64,000 bases of DNA, from NCBI GenBank assembly GCA_001949185.1, contig BDGG01000007.1, positions 1,238,740 through 1,302,739 of the forward strand, given 5' to 3'. Shown one piece after another: positions 57,504-64,000 of this stretch. How positions within the stretch are numbered: position 1 is the first letter of the stretch; each line of letters opens with the position of its first letter. Source of the DNA: Ramazzottius varieornatus (taxonomy: Eukaryota; Tardigrada; Eutardigrada; Parachela; Ramazzottiidae). The translations under genes were made by a program, and so were the position numbers. The notes under the pieces are model-generated. The model was not told where the DNA came from. It was given only the letters and a program-made list of their open reading frames with translations, and ran no database searches.

Positions 57504-60013
57504 TAGACCTGGCAATGGTGTGGTTTTACCACACCACACCGAAAAAAACCACACTTTTCGGTTTCGGTGTGCGTAAAACACCAAACCGAAAAAAGTGGTG
57601 TCCGTTTTACACCGAATCTTCGGTTTCGGTGTTCGAGGACACCATATCACACCAAACCGAAAAACTTTCGGTGTACCGGTGTTAAATAATAAAACAAATC
57701 AATAAGACCATTACCGCAAATCCTCGACAACGCTCGGTAGTTGATTGACACACGGTGTTGATTATTTCGTGCTGCAGAGACCCATAATCTGACAGATGCG
57801 GGTTGTTTTCCTATGGATGTGTACCTTCCTGTCCTTTATCGAACTTTCGCCCATATCCTCTGAACTCAGCTAGGTAGCATGTTTCGAAATAGGTTAGCGT
57901 GGGACCAAGAGCTGGAGCAAATTCGCGCGGAGAGCGAAGAGAGGGATGGCACACGACGCGAAAGGGATGATGGCGAAATGGCCGACACCGATGTGCTAAT
58001 AGATACTGCCCCAGCTGCTCCGTCTCTAAGTTCACCAACGTCGACTGTCAAGAGCAAGAGTGCGAAAGATGTGGAACATCGAGCGCCTGTCTACAAGTAC
58101 TGGAAGCATGATGAAAGAGCCAAGAAGTTCAAGTGTGGCTTTGGTAACTGCAGGCAGACTTACGCGGACAGCAATTTCAGCTCTGTACTATCAACTGATA
58201 CCAAGGGTTGTCATCGAACCGGCCAACTCCACCAGCTCACAATTAGCAGCAGTCCCGAAAGCCTTTCAGCCCGTCGTTCCAAAAATGAGCCGTAAAGAGC
58301 AGCAAGCGCTTGATGATCGACTCAAGCGACTCATCACAGACGGAAATCTACCCTTCGCTCTTGTGGACGCTCTTGTGTAAATGTCAACACACAAGGTACA
58401 ACATCACGAACCAGTTTCGTACGAGAAAAGTTCAAAGACTAACTGGCTTTGGTAACTAAGACCTAATGTGCTGGAAAAATATTTTTTATTTGTTTTTTGC
58501 AGTGTCGGAATTCCGCCTTCGATGTGTCTGCCATGTAATGAACAACGTAGCGGAAGTTGGTGTCGGAGATGACCTGAAGATTGTAAGCCGAATACGCGAA
58601 ATGGTGAAATTTGTCCGAAAGCCTGAAGCAGAGAAGCAGTACATCGCGCTACGAGAGTCGGAGAAGGACAAGGACAAAGACAGGCACCTCAGATTACCCT
58701 TGGATGTCTCGACAAGATGGAACAGTACTCTACCAATGCTGTGCGGTGCTTACGAGGCAAGACATCATCTGAAAAGGTATGCTGCTACTTATGGTACCAC
58801 CGCGTTCAAGAAGAATTTGCTCAAAGATTCCGAATGGGAAGACGTGAGCCGTTTGATAAGTTTTCTGGTGCCGTTAGAGCAAGCTACTAACGACTGCTCG
58901 GCATCAAGTTGTCCTACGTTTCACCTCGGCAAGCAGTGTCTTTCAATTCTCCACAACCACTTCAAGGTAAAAATAGTTAAGTGAGAGAAGAGCTGCGTTA
59001 ATTTGTCAAATGTGGTTCCACGTGTCCACTTTGATCATGGATTCTCAAGTTACTTTATTGGAACAAAACTTTTTTTTCACGGAATTCAATCTAGTTATAT
59101 ATTGAAATCCGAATTGAAGTTGCTCTTCTCTCAGGTTAATTATTTTCCCTTAAGGTTGTGCAAGATGATCCAACCGAGGTAAGGGTGAACTTCCGAATTC
59201 ACTAAATTGGTGTTTCTGCATGATAATCATTTGCAGAAACCCTATATCAAAAGAACTGCTGCGAAGATGGCAGCCAAGCTGACGTCAGTGGAGCCCGATA
59301 GTTGGCAGCAAGACGCCGCAACCGTGGCTCTGCTTTTGGATCCATGCGTCAAAACAAATGCCTTTGCGAACCCGGAAGAGAAGCTACAAGCCATTGAAGT
59401 GCTGAAGAAATACGTCGGCCTTTACTCAGATCAGAGTATCGGAATTCCGCACAGTTCCACTGTTACAAACTCACAGCCTGCATCTCTTCGCGATTCTTTC
59501 CTGCGAAAAATCACCAGCGGTTTGACTGCTCAACAGAACGAAGTCGACAGTTATCTCGGAGCCAAAATGTGACGTGCTGCTGTGGTGGAAGTCCCGCCGT
59601 GATGTTTTCCCTGTTTTATCTAAAATCGTAATAGACTTTATGGCTGTATCTGCATCTTCGGTACCATCTGAACGTTGGTTTTCTCGCGCTGGCACGGTTG
59701 TTACCAAGTATAGAAGTTCGCTTGATAGTTTCACCGTGCAAGTTTCAATGTGTATAAAATCTTGGTATTTTTTTGAGTTTCCGTGTGCGGCGCAGTTTGA
59801 TTTGTTGATGTCGAACTAATATTGAAAACTAACTCTTAATGATTTTTCGGTTTTTCGATTTGGTATGGTGTGATGTACCGAAAGTTTGGTATGGGAGTTG
59901 CACCACACTAAAAAAAATGGTACGACTTTCGCACCGAAAAAGTAATTTCGGTGTGGAGAAACACCAAACTGAAAAACACCACACCACACTTTATCACACT
60001 TTTGCCAGGTCTA
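57504..60013 (+). mobile_element. hAT transposon, decayed, with 8-bp target duplication
   Basis: 2,510 bp. Terminal repeats TAGACCTGGCAA / TTGCCAGGTCTA, and flanking 8-mers GGTACATC (57,496-57,503) and GGTGCATC (60,014-60,021) that differ at one base. The subterminal regions are full of GGTGTGG / CCACACC and CGGTTTCGGTG strings in both directions, presumably transposase-binding sites. It carries a broken transposase gene (57,879-59,819). Confidence 0.9.
57879..59819 (+). pseudogene. hAT transposase remnant
   Basis: Pieces in family order: BED-type zinc finger start (VYKYWKHDERAKKFKCGF, about 58,090-58,160), then in a different frame KEQQALDDRLKRLITDG and LPFALVDALV ending at a stop (58,378); RLRCVCHVMNNVAE and STRWNST (58,510-58,730); ATVALLLDPCVKTNAF (59,315-59,365); and the C-terminal dimerisation domain LLWWKSRRDVFPVL ... 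SSVPSERWFSRAG (59,580-59,690). Splice sites survive at 58,966/58,967 and 59,236/59,237. Broken: a frame change after the zinc finger, only about 120 nt where the segment with the first catalytic acidic residues should be, and a one-base frameshift at about 59,570 before the dimerisation domain. It cannot encode active transposase. Confidence 0.85.
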
Positions 60014-60039
60014 GGTGCATCGTCGCGTAAGTATACGTA

Positions 60040-60066
60040 CTGCGCGGATGCAGCGGGTATTTACAG
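60040..60066 (-). repeat. Right terminal inverted repeat of the outer foldback element
   Basis: CTGCGCGGATGCAGCGGGTA followed by TTTACAG; partner of 57,404-57,430. Confidence 0.7.
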
Positions 60067-61224
60067 GATTTTCTTTGGTTGGTTGGTTGTCCTGTGAGGA
60101 CAGTGCGAGAGTGCGAGTCTTGTCGCAATTTTTGTATTTTACGTTTCGGTAACAGGCGCAAGTTACTTTTCAATCATCGATCCTTTTCTATTCTTCTCTG
60201 ATGGCCTGAGAGAAATATTCGGGTCGGTGAAAGGATTTTTAAAAATGTATGGCAACATGACGGTGCTCCACCGGGCTTATATACATAGGCAACAATTGCC
60301 TAACATCTAAGTACCTGTTATTCCCCGAGGCCAATGTTAGGGTCTACGTGAATACTGGTTAAGTATCTCTCAAAATATGTCCGCTCCTGTCTGTAGGATG
60401 CCAAGATATCCATGGTGTTCTGCGATAACATTTTTTTCACCAATACTGAAATCAGCGGATATGGGTCAATAATGGGCTACTATTTTTTTTCTCGGAATCC
60501 CGATCTTTGACGGACATCGTACCAGCGGTGGAGCTTCGGTCTTACAGAATTTCAAGTGCAGTTCGCTGAAGCGCAATTTTCCAGCAACTTACCCAGTCAG
60601 CAATAACAAAGTGTATGTGCCGTTGTTCATGATTCCTGGGTCAAAGTTCCACAACAGTACAGTAAGGCGGCGTGGCAAGAGTCGAGCGCTTCACTGACTT
60701 TGTACTCTCACCAGCTGGCACGTTTGCTTCGGTCTCGGGCAGCTCTGGATAAGGCTTTTGTACCGGCTACAAAACACGTTGAAACTTCCGCCGTTCCTGC
60801 AGATACTTCCGTGCACTGAATTTTAGCATATCGATAGCTAACTTACTTTGCTGCTGTCAGTTTTCTTTTAAAGTTTGTCTCCGGGGACTATTCGTCCACC
60901 TTTTTTTGATATCGAACTAAGTGCTTGGAGTGTACAGTATCGGTCTCACAAACATTAATTATCACTAAGTCAGCTTAGTTAGCTTCCGTAACCGGCAAAT
61001 CTTGATCACATTCACCCTCTACTATTAAAAACAGTTTCCCACTGCTTTTGGGTCCCGTCAAGGACGAGGCCAGAAGAGCTTGCTTTAAGGTTACCAACAG
61101 TGGAGCATTTCGATCCGAGCAAACAGCACTAGTGTTGCCAAAAACCGTACCGAATCAGATAGCTTGGATTTGGTTGACTTTGGTAGCTGCTTGCTGTTCA
61201 ATAGAAGCCTTTCCAGAAGCAAAA
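60067..61224. other. Intergenic stretch upstream of the gustatory-type receptor
   Basis: No gene or clear repeat recognised; the receptor promoter should lie at its right end. Confidence 0.4.
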
Positions 61225-62731
61225 ATGGTTGCGAACCCTGTTACAAGTAGGTCTGAGCCAAAAAGTTTTGTGTCGGATAACCTACTCCGTTATTTATGGC
61301 TTTGGGGATTGTACCACCCACATTCATGCGGATGCGCTGATTTTTCTGCCAAACCCTCACTCTGTGAACGTTACCGAAACCTATTTTACTCACACTATGG
61401 CTATGTAATAGCGGCGTTGACAAGTCTCCTGGCGCTGTTGGGGCTGGCCGACTACGTGTCGTACTACTCGCAAGACATCGCCTCGTTGAACTTTTTCATT
61501 CTGGTCAGACTGGTCAACAACGCCTCGGGGATCCTGATGGGACCGCTGATTCTGCTGCTCATGTTTCGCTCGCGGAAAGCTGTCGTTCAGCTCTTTGAAA
61601 GATTCCGATGTCTTGAAGTCACCTCCTTATCTCATGTTCAGTCTGCTAGACGTCTAAACATGTTTACAACAGTATGGATGGCTTCAATGTTTATTATCCT
61701 TCTTTGCGGTATGGCTCTTCGCAACTGGCCGGCACTCCGCACTCTAGAAGGCCTTCAGAGTACGACACTGGCTCTTGGCGTACACTTCCATCATGTTCAC
61801 CACTTCCCGTTACGTGGTTGCGGTTAATGCAGAGGTCGCTTCGCAGCTGTCTTACGTTTTTATGGTTCTGGGCTTTGCAGCAACTTTTCAAAAAGTGCAT
61901 CATAGTCTTCAGTCGGTCCTCAACACACAAACGGTAGACTGGAAAAATGTTTCGCGCGTACTAAGAGAAGAGTTTGCTGTTCTTCGCCTGCTGAAAAGTA
62001 TGAAGGACGACCTCAACGACACTTTCGGATTGTTGATTGTGCTGAACTGTGTGCGAGATATGGTTGCCGCAGTGGGAGTTATAGCTTTACTTCTCCAAGT
62101 GGACGGCAAACCAGGTATGGAAGAAAGTGTTGCAGACTGCGCCAAGAGAGAAGATATCCAGCTGCGTCGAAAGTACGGAGACTGGGCCATTATCATAATA
62201 ACTTTGACCAATGCTGCTTTGAGAGTAGGAGTTTGTATGCATTGCAGCTCGCAGGTATTTAAAAAATTGGTGCTTAAAACATGTTAATGCATGTAGGCAC
62301 ACGTTTTATTGACCTACCAGGATTGTCATATCCCGCAGGTTAAAGGAGTGTTGCGTACTGTTCAAAGACTGCGAATTGAAACCTGCTCGATGGACGTAGC
62401 CGATGATTGTGCAGCGATTCTGGCAGAAATCGATGCGTCTAGTGGGGCCATCTCTGCCGCTGGACTATTTCACATTGACTTGGGATATGTTGCAAAGGTA
62501 TAAGTGACTGAGTTCTCTGCGGTGGACCGATCTCGCAGTGCAATGTTGCTTCTTATTTTGCAGGTTTTCCAAATTTGGATCACTTACGGCATCCTGGTGT
62601 ATCAGACCAGAGATGCAAAGGCCAACTCCGATGAGCATACCACAGCAGCAGATATTCGGCGTGAAACACTGTTACTCAAAGCAGGTCTTCGAAACGAATC
62701 TTTGACCTTTCCTTTGCAGGTTCAGCCTTAG
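61225..62731 (+). CDS. Gustatory-receptor-like seven-transmembrane protein
   Basis: Exons 61225..61759, 61833..62254, 62339..62497, 62564..62731; 427 residues, a usual length for the family. Hydrophobic segments include YGYVIAALTSLLALLGLADY, ILMGPLILLLMF, FTTVWMASMFIILLCGMAL, LSYVFMVLGFAATF, LIVLNCVRDMVAAVGVIALL and WAIIIITLTNAALRVGVCM. The last exon has ITYGILVYQ, which fits the TYhhhhhQF signature of TM7 in insect gustatory receptors, and the preceding exon (SAAGLFHIDLGYVAK) fits the segment before TM7. Known: GR proteins are ligand-gated chemoreceptor channels with the N-terminus inside. The ligand is unknown. The first intron (73 nt, phase 1) was inferred to resolve a frame change; the open frame extends upstream of the chosen ATG. 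Confidence 0.8.
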
Positions 62732-62813
62732 CGGCAGATGACGACAAGTTATCGGCTAGCGCGTTTTCTGCTGTGAAACTTCACCAGGTTGACACATTTT
62801 TTATGGTTAAAGG

Positions 62814-62829
62814 CGCCCCGCGCGGGGCG
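62814..62829. other. Perfect GC palindrome
   Basis: CGCCCCGCGCGGGGCG, 83 nt after the receptor stop codon, in an AT-rich setting. Confidence 0.8.
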
Positions 62830-63211
62830 GCCTGCCAGACAAATTTACTAATAAACTGATGAGCTGTAAACCAACGCAAACAACGTTGAACACTGTCTCG
62901 TTTTAACCAAACAGTTCTTGACTACCTGCAATTTTTCGGAAGGAGACCAGGCTCAGCGCCTTTTTAACTTAAGTTTGCTTCAGTTGTTTTTGGTCGTATT
63001 CTCGATGGTCACGATCCTGGCCGCGGCAGGATAAATTCACATGGGCTTATCAGTGGCTCGTAAACTTATGCTCGAATACGCTGATGAGGGTGCGTACAGT
63101 GTTGTGGGCAAGTTCGGAAGAGACGAAGCAGGAGAAGCTTCAGTTCAGTTAAATACAAAAAAGAAGGAAAGGGCGGAAACTGATGAAACGAGTGCAAGTG
63201 CTTATTGGGTC

Positions 63212-63236
63212 GATTAATGATCTGCGATCATTAATC
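63212..63236. other. Short hairpin
   Basis: GATTAATGATC, TGC, GATCATTAATC. Confidence 0.75.
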
Positions 63237-63437
63237 GGCCCCTTGAGAAGCTAAGTGAACAGAAAAGAGGGCGTCGACTGATGGAATCTGAACTAGGATG
63301 TCGTTAACGAAAGACATTTTAAGAGATAGGGAAATCAGGGGTGACCATCGAAGTCAACACGGGGTGTATCAAAGACCAACGTGATGATTGATAACTCCCG
63401 TAACAACAGTAGTACAAATTCCGTGCGTGCGCGCATA

Positions 63438-63585
63438 CTGTAATGCTCCATGAACTTCGCAAAGCACGTCATCATACGCGTACAGTACTTTTGAACCCCG
63501 GTCCGAGAATTTTACCCCACGAACCCCTTGAAGGATGTTTCGTGCGTATGATGACGTGCATCGCGAAGTTCTTGAAGCATCACGG
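63438..63585. mobile_element. Foldback MITE, CTGTAATGC family, copy C
   Basis: 148 bp. Left arm CTGTAATGCTCCATGAACTT then CGTCATCATACGC; right arm GCGTATGATGACGTGCATCG then CTTGAAGCATCACGG. The GAAACATCC string next to the arm is shared with copy A. Right end is more decayed than the left. Confidence 0.7.
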
Positions 63586-63866
63586 TACTGTACAGTGCAC
63601 ATAGATATAGCTACACATCGTCCAGGTGAAATCGAAACGACCAGCGTAGCGCGATTGTTTGGTTGGACACTCGTAATACGATAGTGCATCGATTATGGAG
63701 TCATCGAGTATGGGCGGCCATCGCCGCCATAAGTCGTTTTCCAGTTTGACAGGTATTTCTGTCAAGTTCCAACATTTGCTTGATATAGTGTCACGCATTG
63801 TATGATATGAGGGCTCGCAGAGTCAAGTTCGGTGGCAGTCATTCCTCACCCTATCCCCACATTTGT

Positions 63867-63890
63867 TTGATATCGTGGGCACGATATCAA
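63867..63890. other. Short hairpin
   Basis: TTGATATCGTG, GG, CACGATATCAA. Confidence 0.75.
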
Positions 63891-64000
63891 GTAAATCTTG
63901 AAACTTGCCCAAAGTACATGTCATGCTATGAATACACCTTGGGTGAAGTTTTTCCTGCAAGCAATTTGCTAATTTGCCACCTTCCCCAAATTACATGCCG

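Larger units (their letters stand above)
62732..64000. other. Right-end stretch with palindromes and a MITE
   Basis: No gene recognised. Contains a 16-bp perfect palindrome (62,814-62,829), an 11-bp-arm hairpin (63,212-63,236), MITE copy C (63,438-63,585) and another 11-bp-arm hairpin (63,867-63,890). Confidence 0.4.

Noticed and set aside
59200-59819. Independent host gene derived from a hAT dimerisation domain
   Set aside because: It lies inside the terminal repeats of a complete hAT element in normal family order and has a frameshift, so it is a transposon remnant, not a domesticated gene.
62814-62829. Histone-type or terminator-type 3' hairpin of the receptor gene
   Set aside because: The palindrome has no loop and no downstream purine element; nothing links it to 3' processing.

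Overview
The window is animal nuclear DNA. The genes are split by short introns (38 to about 860 nt) with GT-AG borders, and their products are metazoan families: chordin-like BMP antagonist, SNX17, FBXW5, PPP2R3C, an ionotropic-receptor-type glutamate receptor and a gustatory-receptor-like 7TM protein. Compact introns, a gustatory-type receptor, a divergent ionotropic receptor and lineage-specific secreted proteins suggest a small-genome protostome, probably an ecdysozoan. A tardigrade would fit, but nothing in the sequence proves the phylum. No bacterial operons, rRNA, convincing tRNA or CRISPR array were seen.

Layout. 0.9-2.2 kb: a four-TM protein with a PPxY tail (minus). 4.2-6.7 kb: a chordin-like protein with three VWC domains (minus). 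9.0-10.8 kb: PPP2R3C (minus). 16.2-17.0 kb: a Thr-rich secreted cysteine protein (plus). 23.2-25.0 kb: SNX17 (plus). 33.1-34.0 kb: the second Thr-rich secreted protein (plus), followed by a decayed third copy at 35.1-35.7 kb. 36.6-39.7 kb: FBXW5 (minus). 41.8-44.4 kb: ionotropic-receptor-like channel (plus). 44.4-52.8 kb: a cluster of four secreted proteins that appear to share a divergent ZP-C-like module and the same two phase-2 intron positions. 61.2-62.7 kb: gustatory-receptor-like gene (plus).

Between the genes the DNA is rich in small transposons. Two hAT-type MITEs have perfect 8-bp target duplications (10,969-11,432 and 28,257-28,710). A dead autonomous-type hAT element (57,504-60,013) sits inside a foldback element. 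Three copies of a CTGTAATGC foldback family, many copies of a second foldback family (core GTGGCGCACGCTTTCAGC), a TA-flanked element at 55.5-56.0 kb and a pair of about 165-bp dispersed repeats were also seen. Two foldback copies lie inside FBXW5 introns.

The genes are not an operon or a single pathway. The housekeeping genes (SNX17, FBXW5, PPP2R3C) are well conserved. The least described parts are the ZP-like cluster and the Thr-rich family. Exon joins were worked out by hand from splice sites and reading phase; coordinates of internal borders are inferred, not confirmed by transcripts.
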